A stretch of DNA of 64,000 nt from Rhizobium rhizogenes (GCF_002005205.3 NZ_CP019701.2:1426001-1490000); one strand, 5' to 3'; positions 47,876 through 57,167 are shown, numbered from the stretch's first letter. The notes: generated by a model from the sequence alone, not told the origin. Made by a program: numbers and translations.

Positions 47876-48298
47876 CTACGTACCCGGAGCGTCTCCAGTT
47901 CGTACGTCTTTGTAAATTGAGTTGATCTTACTCAGCACCGCTTCATCGTCTGTATCGATTTCGTAGAACGTACTGTCGATGGCTCGGATTGTCACCCAAG
48001 TCTTGTCCGTCTGCGTTTGTTCCGAGCCGACAAACTCACCCCAGATAACCTGCCGCGTATTCTCTGCCAGGGCTGCTAATTCGGAGCCCGAAAGCTGGAC
48101 ATTGTGCCGCGCTAATTCTTCCAGCTGCTCGCCACCTTCACCTGTGGCCTCAAACCATTCGTGCCTGGGTTTGGACGACTTGACGGTCGAAACAACCCAA
48201 TTTGCTTCGAAAGAGCGAGGCGCCAAAAGCCGCAGCAAGTCCCTCAGATCAAGAGCAAGGACGTGCTGTTTGAGATCGTAAATTCTAAGTGTCGTCAT
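47876..48298 (-). CDS. Orphan hypothetical protein, AT-richer
   Basis: The 140-aa, Leu- and acid-rich soluble protein starts MTTLRIYDLKQHVLALDLRD and ends in a Thr/Asp-rich tail. AAGGAGAACACT before the ATG is a strong ribosome site. Codon use is noticeably less GC-rich than its neighbours, and it lies alone between two conserved genes, seven bases from the patatin gene stop (convergent). I recognise no family. It may be a recent arrival. Confidence 0.6.
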   Translation of the reverse strand: MTTLRIYDLKQHVLALDLRDLLRLLAPRSFEANWVVSTVKSSKPRHEWFEATGEGGEQLEELARHNVQLSGSELAALAENTRQVIWGEFVGSEQTQTDKTWVTIRAIDSTFYEIDTDDEAVLSKINSIYKDVRTGDAPGT

Positions 48299-48474
48299 AG
48301 TGTTCTCCTTGACGCCACGAGCCGCATTGGGAGCAGAACTTTGTCAACCCGGCCTAGGGCACGCCCCGTCTGCACGGAATCGTTTGAAGTGCTCTGTCTC
48401 TTCGTTGTAGCGCGTTATCCCGACGTGAAACCGACGCACTTTTACCGAAAATGCCCCGCCCCCTGCGCGAAGCC

Positions 48475-48909
48475 TCATCCGGCGATATAGGCCTTGATAT
48501 GTTCCGCCTCGGCCTCGATCTCGCCGATCCGCGCCTTCACCACGTCACCGATGGAGATGATGCCGGCAAGGCGGCCATTTTCCTCGACCGGAATATGGCG
48601 GAAACGTCCGCCCGTCATGATTTCCATCAGCTCGTCGGTGGTTGAATTGTGGTGACAGCGGATGACGTTCTTGGTCATGGCCACGGAGACGGATTGCAGC
48701 AGGGAAGCGGCGCCCTGGCCCGCCACGGCCTTCACCAGATCGCGCTCCGTGAAAATACCGAGAACGACACCTTCGGCATCCGTGACGACGACGGAACCGA
48801 TCTTGTGCGCATGCAGCGTTGCCGCGGCCTCGCCGATGCTGACCTCGGGCCTGACGGTCACGACGTCCCTGCCCTTGCGGTCGAGAAGATCCTTTACGAA
48901 TGTTGGCAT
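48475..48909 (-). CDS. CBS-domain pair protein
   Basis: The 144-aa protein consists of two CBS motifs (about 8-62 and 76-132). GSVVVTDAEGVVLGIFTERD (about 38-57) and RHIPVEENGRLAGIISIGDV (about 106-125) are typical adenosyl-ligand pockets. Such stand-alone modules sense AMP/ATP or NAD and regulate other proteins. The partner is unknown. AGGAGGAAGGC directly precedes the ATG at 48909. The in-frame extension to 49095 is rejected. Confidence 0.9.
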   Translation of the reverse strand: MPTFVKDLLDRKGRDVVTVRPEVSIGEAAATLHAHKIGSVVVTDAEGVVLGIFTERDLVKAVAGQGAASLLQSVSVAMTKNVIRCHHNSTTDELMEIMTGGRFRHIPVEENGRLAGIISIGDVVKARIGEIEAEAEHIKAYIAG

Positions 48910-49113
48910 GCCTTCCTCCTCTTGTCGGCAATCCGCACCGCGCCGCAGCCTCCCCCGGCGGTTGCAAATCATGCACCATGGTGCGCTGAGGCCGGTATGA
49001 ATGCAATCCCGGATGGGACGCGCGCGAGCAAATTTGCGCCATGGCCGACAAGGAGCGTGATCGCGCCCCAAGGCAGGCAGAACCGGCTGAAACACCGCTC
49101 TGCCCGATCGGCG

Positions 49114-49851
49114 TTAGCGCAGCGGGCGGTCGAACAGTCCGAAGAAGAGGAAGCCGAGCACGAAGCCGAAGACGTGCGCATCCCAGGCAATTTCACCGCC
49201 GACATCGCCAAACAGCGGCACGCCGACCGCGATCAGCACATTGCCGAAGAGCCACATCAGCGTGAAGATCAAAACCGTGCGGTTGGAAAGCGCGCCGAGA
49301 ATGCTCTGCCGCGGCATGAGATGGCCAAAGGAGGCGCTGTAGCCACCACGGGCGGGAAAGGCAAAACGGCAAGCCGCCCCCATAAGCGCAGAAACGACAC
49401 CGGAAGCGCCGATCAGCACCGTCACATCTCCCCAGTTCAGCGCCGCATGGCCAAAGGCTGAAACGGCAGCGGAAATGCCCCATAACAGCACAAAGCGCCA
49501 TGTTCCGATCCGGCGCAGAACCGGCGCGCCGAAGGCCATCAACCACAGGCCGTTAAACAGGATATGCTCGATGCCGCCATGCAGGAAGGAATAGGTCACC
49601 GGCGTCCAGAGCCATTCCAGACCCTGCTGCGAAAAAGGCACGGCATAACGCAGCGGAATGAAGCCGAAGGTGAAGATGAACCAGCCATTGCCTTCTTCCG
49701 ACAGGAGATAGGCGGGAACCACATAAGCGAAAAGCAGCGCCGCCAATATGCCGACCAGAAGCGGCGGCAGGTTGAAGACGGGATTGTTCGCGTCGTCTTT
49801 CGGTTCCGGCGTTTCCGAAACCGGCGGCTGTTCGCCGTCCCCGTAGGACAT
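49114..49851 (-). CDS. Rhomboid-family intramembrane serine protease
   Basis: The 245-aa inner-membrane protein has about six to seven helices. Rhomboid signatures are HGGIEHILFN (about 91-100), the catalytic Ser150 in LIGASGVVSALMG, and the helix-6 partner His226 in WDAHVFGFVLGF. A 25-residue acidic N-terminal tail is cytoplasmic. The substrate is unknown. Its start faces a PAS-protein gene across a 354-bp intergenic region. Confidence 0.9.
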   Translation of the reverse strand: MSYGDGEQPPVSETPEPKDDANNPVFNLPPLLVGILAALLFAYVVPAYLLSEEGNGWFIFTFGFIPLRYAVPFSQQGLEWLWTPVTYSFLHGGIEHILFNGLWLMAFGAPVLRRIGTWRFVLLWGISAAVSAFGHAALNWGDVTVLIGASGVVSALMGAACRFAFPARGGYSASFGHLMPRQSILGALSNRTVLIFTLMWLFGNVLIAVGVPLFGDVGGEIAWDAHVFGFVLGFLFFGLFDRPLR

Positions 49852-50205
49852 GATCCCATCCCTGTCTTGCTCGAAATTTCTGTCTTTCGAGCAATATAGG
49901 AAGCCCGGGCGAAAAAAAAGCCGTCCCGCCCGTCAGGCAGCGAACGCCGCAACCGCAAGGGTTTCAGCGCCGATGCCAGGGGGCGGTCCGGCTTGCCGGC
50001 AGGCCGCAGGACTGCGGCGCGGCCAGAAATTGTGCTGACGGGAGCCTTCCCCGACATGGCCGCACCGATGCCACGCGCCTTGCCGTCGCGCAATATCAAC
50101 CCTTTGTTAACCTTAACAAAACCGGATGGCACGAAAATCGCTTCACCTCCACATACAGACGTTCGGATGGACATGACGTCCCAAAAACGAACATGGAGAG
50201 ATGCT
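49852..50205. other. Divergent promoter region, rhomboid / PAS gene
   Basis: About 350 bp hold no supportable gene. The PAS reading frame stays open upstream to 49993 but lacks ribosome sites and family likeness there. Confidence 0.5.
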
Positions 50206-50763
50206 ATGAAGAGCATGGCCGGACTGGACATATATGCCTATTGGGACGAATTGCGCGGCAGGAAAGCCGCGCCGCGGCGCGAAGACATTGATCCCGCAAA
50301 ACTGAAACATCATCTCGGCGACCTCTTCATCCTGACGGATAACGGAGAGGAAACGCCGTTCTTCCGCCTTGCCGGCACACGCATCTGTGCCCTGTTCGGC
50401 CGGGAGCTGCGGGGTCACCGCTTTTCAGAACTCTGGCCGGCGGCAAACGCCGATTTCCCCTGTCGCGTCGCCCGCGGCATTCTGCAACACCAATTGCCTG
50501 TCGTCTTCGATGTCGAGGCGGAAGACGATTATGGCGCGGCACAGCTGCCATTCGAAATGCTGCTGCTGCCACTGCGCACGGATGCCGGAGCCGCCCCGCG
50601 CCTGCTTGGCGCGCTGCTCCCGGAACGTCCGCGGCACGATTTCGCCGCGCCCGTCAATTGCCTTTCAATGAAAAGCAGCCGCCTGCTGCGCATGGACATT
50701 GCGCCAGCGGCCTGTTTTGCAGATATGGAAGCCATCGTCGCGTCAGGTACGGGAAGCCGCTGA
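50206..50763 (+). CDS. PAS_5-type sensory domain protein
   Basis: The 185-aa protein resembles the short alphaproteobacterial PAS family (PAS_5): YWDELRGRKAAPRREDIDPA (about 12-31), LFILTDNGEETPFFRLAGTR (about 41-60) and LFGRELRGHRFSELWPAANA. There is no output domain, so it probably acts through a partner. GGAGAGATGCT precedes the ATG at 50206; ATGs at 50167 and 50173 have no such site. It is followed 185 bases later by a PilZ gene. Confidence 0.78.
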   Translation: MKSMAGLDIYAYWDELRGRKAAPRREDIDPAKLKHHLGDLFILTDNGEETPFFRLAGTRICALFGRELRGHRFSELWPAANADFPCRVARGILQHQLPVVFDVEAEDDYGAAQLPFEMLLLPLRTDAGAAPRLLGALLPERPRHDFAAPVNCLSMKSSRLLRMDIAPAACFADMEAIVASGTGSR

Positions 50764-50948
50764 GGGGGCCGTCAGCCATAGCAGGCACCCCGCGAGGAAG
50801 GGCGAGCGGCCGCCTCAATCACGCACCAGATACGTCAGGAGTGTAACGATATTGTCGATCGGAAGAATTGTAGAGATCAAACAATACAGTCTGTTAACCC
50901 GCGCAAGGTAGAGACTTCTCATCATCGTCCTTTATAATTGCGCTGTCC

Positions 50949-51566
50949 ATGTTTGCATCCCGCTCGGTCAACACTGCCCAAATCCTGCGTCCGGTCGAAG
51001 AGGTTCACCTCGACGATGCCGTCAGTGTGTCCTTTACCGGCCGCCTCATGTTGCCCGACCATCAGGAATATGACTGCACCGCAACGGAGATGACCGCCGA
51101 AAGAGCGCAGTTCAGCTGTTCGGGTATCGCCCGCAATGGTGACCGCGTCATCGCCTATCTCCAGCATATCGGCCGGATCGAGGGCACGGTGACATCGCTC
51201 ACCGCATCCGGTTTCGTCATCGCCATCAACGCGCCGGAGCGCAAGCGCGAAAAGCTTGCGGCCCAGCTGGCCTGGATCGCCAAGCGGCAGCTGCTCGGCC
51301 TGCCGGAAGACCGCCGCCACGATCGCCTGACCCCGCGCAATGCCAAGGCGCATCTGGTTCTGGAAGACGGCGTGCTCGTCTCCTGCCGGCTGATCGACCT
51401 TTCCCTCTCGGGTGCGGCCATCGAAATCGAAAGCCGGCCACCGCTCGGCAGCCGGGTCCAGCTCGGCAAGAACATGAGCGGCAAGATCGTGCGCCATTTC
51501 ATGGAAGGCGTCGCGGTGGAATTCGACCGCGTCCAGTCGCCCGACGCGCTGATCGAATTTCTCTGA
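50949..51566 (+). CDS. PilZ-domain c-di-GMP receptor-like protein
   Basis: The 205-aa protein has a C-terminal PilZ domain (about 118-203). The c-di-GMP motifs are RRHDRLTPR (Arg-x-x-x-Arg, about 121-129) and DLSLSGAAI (Asp/Asn-x-Ser-x-x-Gly). The N-terminal half (about 20-95), with SFTGRLMLPDHQEYDCTATE, looks like a degenerate second PilZ-like barrel. The ribosome site is weak. Targets may be motility or exopolysaccharide, which cannot be told from sequence. Confidence 0.83.
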   Translation: MFASRSVNTAQILRPVEEVHLDDAVSVSFTGRLMLPDHQEYDCTATEMTAERAQFSCSGIARNGDRVIAYLQHIGRIEGTVTSLTASGFVIAINAPERKREKLAAQLAWIAKRQLLGLPEDRRHDRLTPRNAKAHLVLEDGVLVSCRLIDLSLSGAAIEIESRPPLGSRVQLGKNMSGKIVRHFMEGVAVEFDRVQSPDALIEFL

Positions 51567-52348
51567 ACCGTTGCCACCCGGCCTGCACGGCAATTAACAG
51601 CCACAAAACCATGGTACCGGGATTGCACCACAGTCCCGACGAACCCTTTTCCGTTTCACGATACTGAATTTGCGATGGCTGTTCGCCCGGCATTAACGGG
51701 CACCTGCCACATCTTTTTTTTCCGTCATTCAGCCATTGACCTGAATCCGGCCGGCCAAGCCCTCGAGCCGGAAGAAGTCTCGCCGTCGTATCGAGCCGCA
51801 TCGACGCACTTCCGGCGCCGGGTAGTCGCGGCGAGATGAAAACGCTTCAGCGCAAAATCCCGGCCCGGCCCTCTCCTGCCATCCTTCCAGGTGCCCGGCA
51901 GCTGGAGACACCAAATTGTTCGATTTTCGGCCCGGCAATGGCCGCAGATCGAGACGAAAAGCGCACGCCACATTATTTTTCCAGAAAAAATGCAGTTTTT
52001 TTGAAGTTTTTTTCGCCGTTTTTTCGCGCTGTGCCGGCTTGAAACACCCATCCCAAAACGGGAAATCCACGCCCCTGCCTGACACCGCCTGATGACATCA
52101 CGCGGCCGTGAAAATCCCGCCGCACCGAAAACCGCTTTTAATACAGCGGCATAAATGGCTACCGGAATCCTAAGGCCACGATCCGTAAAATTGTAATAAA
52201 ATTTGCTTCGAATACGCATAAAAATTCACTCAAATACAATTCAAAACAACGGCTAATTTGCTGAAATTTAAGCTCAAATTGCCTCTCGCAAATTTCCGGC
52301 GGGTCAAAATATAGCTGCGAATGTCTCCTCAACACGGGGAGACAAGCA
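51567..52348. other. 782-bp region without a gene
   Basis: The widest gap in the window. It starts GC-rich and becomes AT-rich from about 51975. A hairpin GCCCG-GCATTAA-CGGGC at 51685-51701 is followed 11 bases later by eight or so T residues, possibly the PilZ-gene terminator or the end of a small RNA. A 164-codon minus-strand frame has no ribosome site and unnatural composition. The right end should hold the promoter of the cysteine-peptidase gene. Confidence 0.55.
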
Positions 52349-52954
52349 ATGAACAACAACCGTATCGTTTTCGTCCTGATCGCATTCATCGTCAGCGCCT
52401 TCGCCCAGCAGGCCAGCGCTTCGCCGGCCGCCGTGATGCGTGTCATCGGCAAGGCCAATCCGCCGATCGGTCATTATGAATTCTGCCAGACCTACCAGAG
52501 CGAGTGCCAGCCGACCTCGGTCGACACCGGCCCGATGAAGCTGACCGAAGAGCGCTGGAAGACGATGCTCGACGTCAACTACACCGCCAACACCACGATC
52601 ACGCCGATGACCGACATGGAAATCTACGGCGTCGAGGAACGCTGGGCCTATCCCACCACGGTCGGCGACTGCGAAGACTTCGTGCTTCTGAAGCGCAAAA
52701 TGCTGATGAACAAGGGCTTCTCCGCTTCCAACCTGCTGATCACAGTCGTTCTGCAGCCGAATGGTGAAGGCCATGCCGTTCTGACCGTTCGCACCGATCG
52801 CGGCGATTTCGTTCTCGACAACATGCGCAACAAGGTCATGAACTGGTCGGAAACCGAATATACCTACCTGAAGCGTCAGGACACCGCCAACCCCGGTCGT
52901 TGGGTGAAAATTCAGGACGGCCGCGCAACGAATGCGGTTGGCGGCATCCGCTAA
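52349..52954 (+). CDS. Secreted transglutaminase-like cysteine peptidase (BTLCP)
   Basis: The 201-aa protein has a signal peptide (cleavage near ASA-SP) and the family's Cys-His-Asp triad: Cys108 in VGDCEDF, His142 in GEGHAVLTVRT, and Asp157 in DFVLDNM. This is the family of LapG, the periplasmic protease that releases adhesins under c-di-GMP control. Many rhizobial paralogues are of unknown use. Cys46 and Cys53 may form a disulfide. GGGGAGACAAGCA precedes the ATG. A terminator follows. Confidence 0.88.
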   Translation: MNNNRIVFVLIAFIVSAFAQQASASPAAVMRVIGKANPPIGHYEFCQTYQSECQPTSVDTGPMKLTEERWKTMLDVNYTANTTITPMTDMEIYGVEERWAYPTTVGDCEDFVLLKRKMLMNKGFSASNLLITVVLQPNGEGHAVLTVRTDRGDFVLDNMRNKVMNWSETEYTYLKRQDTANPGRWVKIQDGRATNAVGGIR

Positions 52955-52992
52955 AGCCACGCGTCCTCAAAAGCATACCGTCTCCCCAAATG

Positions 52993-53026
52993 AAAAGCCG
53001 GCTCCGCAGGGAAGCCGGCTTTTTCA
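52993..53026 (+). terminator. Terminator of the cysteine-peptidase gene
   Basis: The stem AAAGCCGGCT / AGCCGGCTTT has a 9-base loop followed by TTTCATTT. Confidence 0.9.
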
Positions 53027-53049
53027 TTTCAGCAAGGCGCCACCGAGGA

Positions 53050-53487
53050 TCAGAGCAGGCCAAGCTCGGCCAGTTCGCGCCTCAGATCGGAAGGCATGTC
53101 TTCACTGCCGGCACCGCCGCCGCCGAGATCACGCGGCGCTTCGTCGTCCTTCAGGTAACGCCAGCCCTGAAACGGCCGCTTGGGTGCGGGTGAGGTCTCG
53201 ATGACCTCGGGGCCGAGAATGAGGTCGCAACGGGTAATCCCGTCCTCCCCCTTGAAGGAACGCAGGTCGAGAAGCTTCTGCCGCGCCTGCACCTGTCCCT
53301 TGATGACCCAGTAGAGCGAACCGCCTTCCAGCAATTCCTCAACCCGTTTCGGAATCATCCGGGTGGTGTGCACGCTATGCGGCTCAAGCCCTGCGGCCAT
53401 CGCCGTCAGCGAGCGCTGCGCGACCCAGTCTCTCAAATCCTGGAGTGAATCCGCGCCGACGCAAAGTTTGATGAGATGTAGAGGCAT
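53050..53487 (-). CDS. DUF1489 protein
   Basis: The 145-aa protein fits the alphaproteobacterial DUF1489 family: MPLHLIKLCVGADSLQDLRD, HTTRMIPKRVEELLEGGSLY (about 40-59) and AEL-terminal RPFQGWRYLKDDEAPRDL. It is soluble with no known function. It is convergent with the cysteine-peptidase gene, with a terminator between, and lies 65 bases downstream of sdaA. Confidence 0.87.
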   Translation of the reverse strand: MPLHLIKLCVGADSLQDLRDWVAQRSLTAMAAGLEPHSVHTTRMIPKRVEELLEGGSLYWVIKGQVQARQKLLDLRSFKGEDGITRCDLILGPEVIETSPAPKRPFQGWRYLKDDEAPRDLGGGGAGSEDMPSDLRRELAELGLL

Positions 53488-53552
53488 GCCCCTATCAATG
53501 CCTTTTTGCGGCGGGCGTCAAGCATCTGGACGATGCCGGCCGCCCTGCCCGC

Positions 53553-54956
53553 TCAGCACTCCACAACGTTGACGGCCAGGCCGCCGGTGGAGGTTTCCTT
53601 GTATTTCTCGCTCATGTCGTTGCCCGTCTGGCGCATCGTCTCGATACAGGCGTCGAGCGGCACGAAATGCTGGCCGTCACCCTTCAGCGCCAGCGACGCC
53701 GCTGTCACCGCTTTCACGGCCCCCAGCGCATTGCGTTCGATGCAGGGCACCTGCACCAGCCCGGCAATCGGGTCACAGGTCATGCCGAGATGATGCTCAA
53801 GCGCGATTTCAGCGGCATTTTCGATCTGCTCGGGCGAGCCGCCCATGACCGCGGCAAGACCCGCCGCCGCCATGGCCGCCGCCGATCCGACCTCGCCCTG
53901 ACAGCCCACTTCCGCGCCGGAAATGGAAGCATTGTGCTTGATGATGCCGCCAATCGCCGCCGCCGTCAGCAGGAAGTCACGCACGTCGTCAACCGTCGCA
54001 TCCTCATGGAAGTGCCGGAAATATCGGACAGTGGCCGGAACGACGCCCGCCGCGCCATTGGTCGGCGCGGTGACCACCCGGCCGCCGGCGGCATTTTCCT
54101 CATTGACGGCCATGGCGTAAACGCTCAGCCAGTCATTCGCCATGACCGGGTTCAACCGGTTGCTGCGCCATTCCGCATTCAGCTTCTCATAGATCGAGCG
54201 GGCGCGGCGGCGCACCTTCAGGCCGCCGGGCATGATGCCGTCCACCTTCAGCCCGCGCTCGATGCAGCCATTCATGGCTTCCCAGATCTGGTCGAGGCGC
54301 TCATTCAGCTCCTCGCGGGACACCACCGTCTCCTCATTCGCCCGTTTCATCTGCGCGATGGTGCGGCCGGAACGGCCGGCCATTTCCAGCATCTCCTTTG
54401 CCGAGGCGAAGGGATAGGGCACGCGCGGACCATTATCGATGGTCTTGCCGCGCTGCTTGATTGCCTCCAGTTCCGTATCGGTCACGACGAAACCGCCACC
54501 GACGGAATAATAGATGCGCTTGATCAGCAGCCTGCCCTGATTGTCGAAGGCGCAGAAGGTCATGCCGTTGGCATGGCCGGGCAGCGGGTTCTTCTTGTCA
54601 AAGACCAGATCCTCGGCCGGCCGGAACGTGTAGGCCGGATGACCGGGCGGCGCTACCGTGCCGGCCTTTTCCACCGTCTCGATGATCGCATCCATGGCAT
54701 CGGGATCGACAAGGTCCGGCCGCTCGCCCGTCAGTCCGAGAATGACGGCACGCCCGGTGCCATGGCCGATGCCGGTAAAGGCGAGAGAGCCATGCAGGCT
54801 GACCTTCAGCTGCGAAACGGCCGCCCCCGCAGGACGGGGCCACTCATCGCTGAGGATCAGCGCCAGAAAGCGGTTGGCCGCCGTCATCGGCCCCATTGTA
54901 TGGGAACTCGAAGGACCGATACCGATCTTGAAGACGTCGAAGACCGAAAGAAACAT
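53553..54956 (-). CDS. sdaA: L-serine ammonia-lyase (iron-sulfur type)
   Basis: The enzyme deaminates L-serine to pyruvate with a [4Fe-4S] cluster. The 467-aa single chain has the beta domain first ([20 protein letters not shown], about 1-20) and the alpha domain after it. Probable cluster cysteines are in [29 protein letters not shown] and the C-terminal NVVEC. The active-site SSSHTMGPM motif is intact. A canonical start and length make this secure. Confidence 0.95.
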   Translation of the reverse strand: MFLSVFDVFKIGIGPSSSHTMGPMTAANRFLALILSDEWPRPAGAAVSQLKVSLHGSLAFTGIGHGTGRAVILGLTGERPDLVDPDAMDAIIETVEKAGTVAPPGHPAYTFRPAEDLVFDKKNPLPGHANGMTFCAFDNQGRLLIKRIYYSVGGGFVVTDTELEAIKQRGKTIDNGPRVPYPFASAKEMLEMAGRSGRTIAQMKRANEETVVSREELNERLDQIWEAMNGCIERGLKVDGIMPGGLKVRRRARSIYEKLNAEWRSNRLNPVMANDWLSVYAMAVNEENAAGGRVVTAPTNGAAGVVPATVRYFRHFHEDATVDDVRDFLLTAAAIGGIIKHNASISGAEVGCQGEVGSAAAMAAAGLAAVMGGSPEQIENAAEIALEHHLGMTCDPIAGLVQVPCIERNALGAVKAVTAASLALKGDGQHFVPLDACIETMRQTGNDMSEKYKETSTGGLAVNVVEC

Positions 54957-55192
54957 GCGCTTTGTCCTGGCTAATCAGATTCCGTCACCATCATATCCAA
55001 AGCCGCGGCGGATCGCCACCGGAGCATCGGACACAAATATAGCGGGACTTTCGGAAAAATCCGGCGCTTCGGCAAGAACGAAGAGCGTCACCGGCTTTTG
55101 CGGCTGCGACATGAAAGCCGCTCAAACGAAAACAGCACGGTCTCCAGAGGAGAACCGCGCCGTTTCAAAACCCGTCAATTCAGGAGAAGTGC

Positions 55193-55294
55193 TTATGGGC
55201 TGCCAAAAATGTACGTCAATGCGAGAAAAGCGGCAAAGCCTGCAAGTGCGCGCAACGTGACGCCCCAGCAGGATTTCTGAGCGGTTTCTTCCAT
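55193..55294 (-). CDS. 33-aa single-span membrane peptide
   Basis: The peptide MEETAQKSCWGVTLRALAGF continues AAFLALTYIFGSP. A short charged N-terminus is followed by one membrane helix (about 12-31). TGGAGTAATC before the ATG is a good ribosome site. The opposite strand carries a 21-codon Cys-containing frame that I treat as a shadow. No named family is recognised. Confidence 0.55.
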   Translation of the reverse strand: MEETAQKSCWGVTLRALAGFAAFLALTYIFGSP

Positions 55295-55670
55295 GATTAC
55301 TCCAGCTATTCACTCTCCGGGCGATCTTCAAGACCCGGCCCGTGGGAGAAGCATTTATTAAAATCCGGCAGCGAAGGCAAATGCAAAAAGCGGCTAAATG
55401 AAGGCTTTTTCGCCGGTCTGCCATTCGCCCCACGCATAGGTATATGAAAAAACAAGGCGTTAGCCTGAGGCTCAAAGAAACGCCGTTTTTAGCTTCGCCT
55501 CAATTTAGGCTAAAGTGTAACCGTTATTTAAAGGTTTGATACAAACGCCTGTTGAAAACTCTTGGCGGCGGCACGCCACGGTCGAATTTCTCCGGGTGAA
55601 ACGCCGCGCCTTGAAAGGCTGCGACCGCTGCTTTATCGACGATGGCAACAGCAACGGTGCGAGTCTCTCC
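55295..55670. other. Intergenic region with an orphan terminator
   Basis: 376 bp with no supported gene. They hold a strong bidirectional hairpin at 55446-55491 with no obvious gene ending at it. Confidence 0.5.
55446..55491. terminator. Bidirectional terminator-like hairpin
   Basis: The outer stem GGCGTT / AACGCC surrounds an inner stem AGCC / GGCT. It has GTTTTTA on the plus side and TTGTTTTTTC on the minus side. It is not next to a gene end on either strand, so it could end a small RNA. Confidence 0.55.
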
Positions 55671-56021
55671 ATGCAGCAGGCATCCTCTTTTCCGGACCGC
55701 GAAACGGTCGCGTCGAAACTCACCTCGCTGACAAGCGAGGACAAGGCCTGGATATTGCTGCTGACGGAAAACGCGCTGCAGGATGAAAACCTGCTCGCCG
55801 GCCTCAATCTTTATCTCGACCAGCAGGCCAATGCCCGCTTCCTCAACAGCCTGAAGCTGGAAGCCGCCGGTGAATGGCTTGGCGGCAACGCCCCTGCCCG
55901 CCTGCAGATCCGCCTCGCGGAAACTGCCAGGGCCAGCCAGCACCCCGCCTGCCTCGCCTTCCGCAAGGGGCTGACGGCATCGGCCGGGCTGGAAAAAGCC
56001 TATCCCAAAGCGCCGATCTGA
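55671..56021 (+). CDS. Hypothetical all-alpha protein
   Basis: The 116-aa soluble helical protein starts MQQASSFPDRETVASKLTSL and has SEDKAWILLLTENALQDENL and ANARFLNSLKLEAAGEWLGG. Codon use is host-like. The upstream ribosome site is poor (GAGTCTCTCC); an in-frame extension to 55536 reads like a shadow. No family is recognised. Confidence 0.5.
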   Translation: MQQASSFPDRETVASKLTSLTSEDKAWILLLTENALQDENLLAGLNLYLDQQANARFLNSLKLEAAGEWLGGNAPARLQIRLAETARASQHPACLAFRKGLTASAGLEKAYPKAPI

Positions 56022-56132
56022 TCTTTCCGGCTGGCGCATTTCCGGCAGAAGCGTGAAGCGGATTTGCGCCCGGAAATACGAGAAGACAAAGGGCTAGATC
56101 GATTTCGCGATTTGAGGAAAAGCAAAAGCGCT

Positions 56133-56897
56133 CTAATCCGGCACCCTGTCGACGACAGCGATGATGGGCCCCATGGGAAACAGCGCATCCCGCCGGTTCA
56201 TCGCGGGAATATCGACGCTTGATATCGTGCCGTCGAGATAAAGCGCATTGGGCGCATCCAGCACATCCCTGAACAGGGTGGCGAAATCATAAAAGCGCAC
56301 GGTATTTTCCGAAATGGCGAAATGCACCACGCCGTCGCGGGAAACACCGACGCCGTTGCGCCGCTTCAGACTGTCGCTATCGGGTAAAAATCGCGGATGC
56401 AGCTTGCCGTCAATCACCAGCATCGGGCCGGATTGCGTGGCGAAATCCGGCTTCGGATCTGCCGCCAGATAGGCTTGCGTCTCCAGCACCCCGGCGCTTG
56501 CGCCCTTCAGATAAAACACGCCATTCGGCAGAAGGTGAAAATTGCCCCAGCCGCCGCGGGTGCTGACCGGCGAACGTTCCACGCCATCTTCGACAAAAAG
56601 GCCGACGGGCGAATAATCGGAGTGATACATGCCGCCATTCATGGCGAAGATGCTGAACATGTGCTGCCGCCACAGGGCGGAGGACAGGTCGGCGAAAGTC
56701 CGGTATCCCTGCCCGGAAAGCTCGTCGCGGTCATAAATCCGGATCGTGTTCCTTGCCGGATCGAAACTGCAGACGGTATAACGGCCGCCCGCATGGTCCA
56801 TGCTCCTGCAGAAATCCGCCTGCCCGCCGGCCTGAGCCGAAAATGGCAACAGCAATGGCAGCAGCAAGCTTGCCAGTCTCTTCAGCGATCCGTTCAT
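56133..56897 (-). CDS. Exported phosphodiester glycosidase-like (NAGPA) protein
   Basis: The 254-aa protein has a signal peptide (MNGSLKRLASLLLPLLLPFS, cleavage near AQA-GG) and the NAGPA-type fold. Matching segments are FSIFAMNGGMYHSDYSPVGL (about 80-99), FATQSGPMLVIDGKLHPRFL and NALYLDGTISSVDIP. Family members cleave GlcNAc-phosphodiesters or related bonds; bacterial roles in cell-wall polymers are suspected. The ATG at 56897 is chosen because it gives the signal peptide, with GGGGTGGGC upstream. Confidence 0.82.
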   Translation of the reverse strand: MNGSLKRLASLLLPLLLPFSAQAGGQADFCRSMDHAGGRYTVCSFDPARNTIRIYDRDELSGQGYRTFADLSSALWRQHMFSIFAMNGGMYHSDYSPVGLFVEDGVERSPVSTRGGWGNFHLLPNGVFYLKGASAGVLETQAYLAADPKPDFATQSGPMLVIDGKLHPRFLPDSDSLKRRNGVGVSRDGVVHFAISENTVRFYDFATLFRDVLDAPNALYLDGTISSVDIPAMNRRDALFPMGPIIAVVDRVPD

Positions 56898-56949
56898 GCC
56901 CACCCCGTGATTCTCGTCAGGCGAACATTCGCAAAAAAATTCGGTCAAA

Positions 56950-56990
56950 GAAAAGGCGCCACCCCTGTTTCAGGGTGACGCCGGACTTTT
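56950..56990 (-). terminator. Entericidin gene terminator
   Basis: The stem GGCGCCACCC / GGGTGACGCC, with one mismatch, is followed by CTTTTCTTT on the minus strand, 24 bases past the entericidin gene stop. Confidence 0.75.
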
Positions 56991-57005
56991 TAAGGGGAGA
57001 TGTCG

Positions 57006-57167
57006 TCAGCGGCGGGCGGCGCGGTCCACACTGCGGCCGGCGTCCTGCGTCGCATCAACGGCATTCGCCGTATCCCGGCCCATGCCGCGAATGGTGTTGC
57101 CGCAGGAACTCAAGGTCACGACGGTCAACAGAGCCACGAAAACGGTCGAAAGAATGCGTGTGATCAT
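57006..57167 (-). CDS. Entericidin A/B-family small lipoprotein
   Basis: The 53-aa product has a lipoprotein signal with the lipobox at LSSC (Cys22). It is followed by the entericidin core GNTIRGMGRDTANAVDATQD and RSVDRAARR. Entericidins are membrane lipoproteins linked to stationary-phase or osmotic stress; the toxin-antidote idea from E. coli is not established for rhizobial forms. GGGGAG lies somewhat far (11 bases) upstream. Confidence 0.85.
   Translation of the reverse strand: MITRILSTVFVALLTVVTLSSCGNTIRGMGRDTANAVDATQDAGRSVDRAARR

Noticed and set aside
51725..52219. 164-codon minus-strand frame in the large gap
   Set aside because: Arg/Cys/Trp-rich text crossing a sharp composition change, with no ribosome site.
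55195..55260. 21-codon Cys-containing plus-strand peptide that looks metallothionein-like
   Set aside because: It lies opposite the 33-aa membrane peptide gene, which has better hydrophobic structure and a good ribosome site; the Cys-rich look requires a frameshift.
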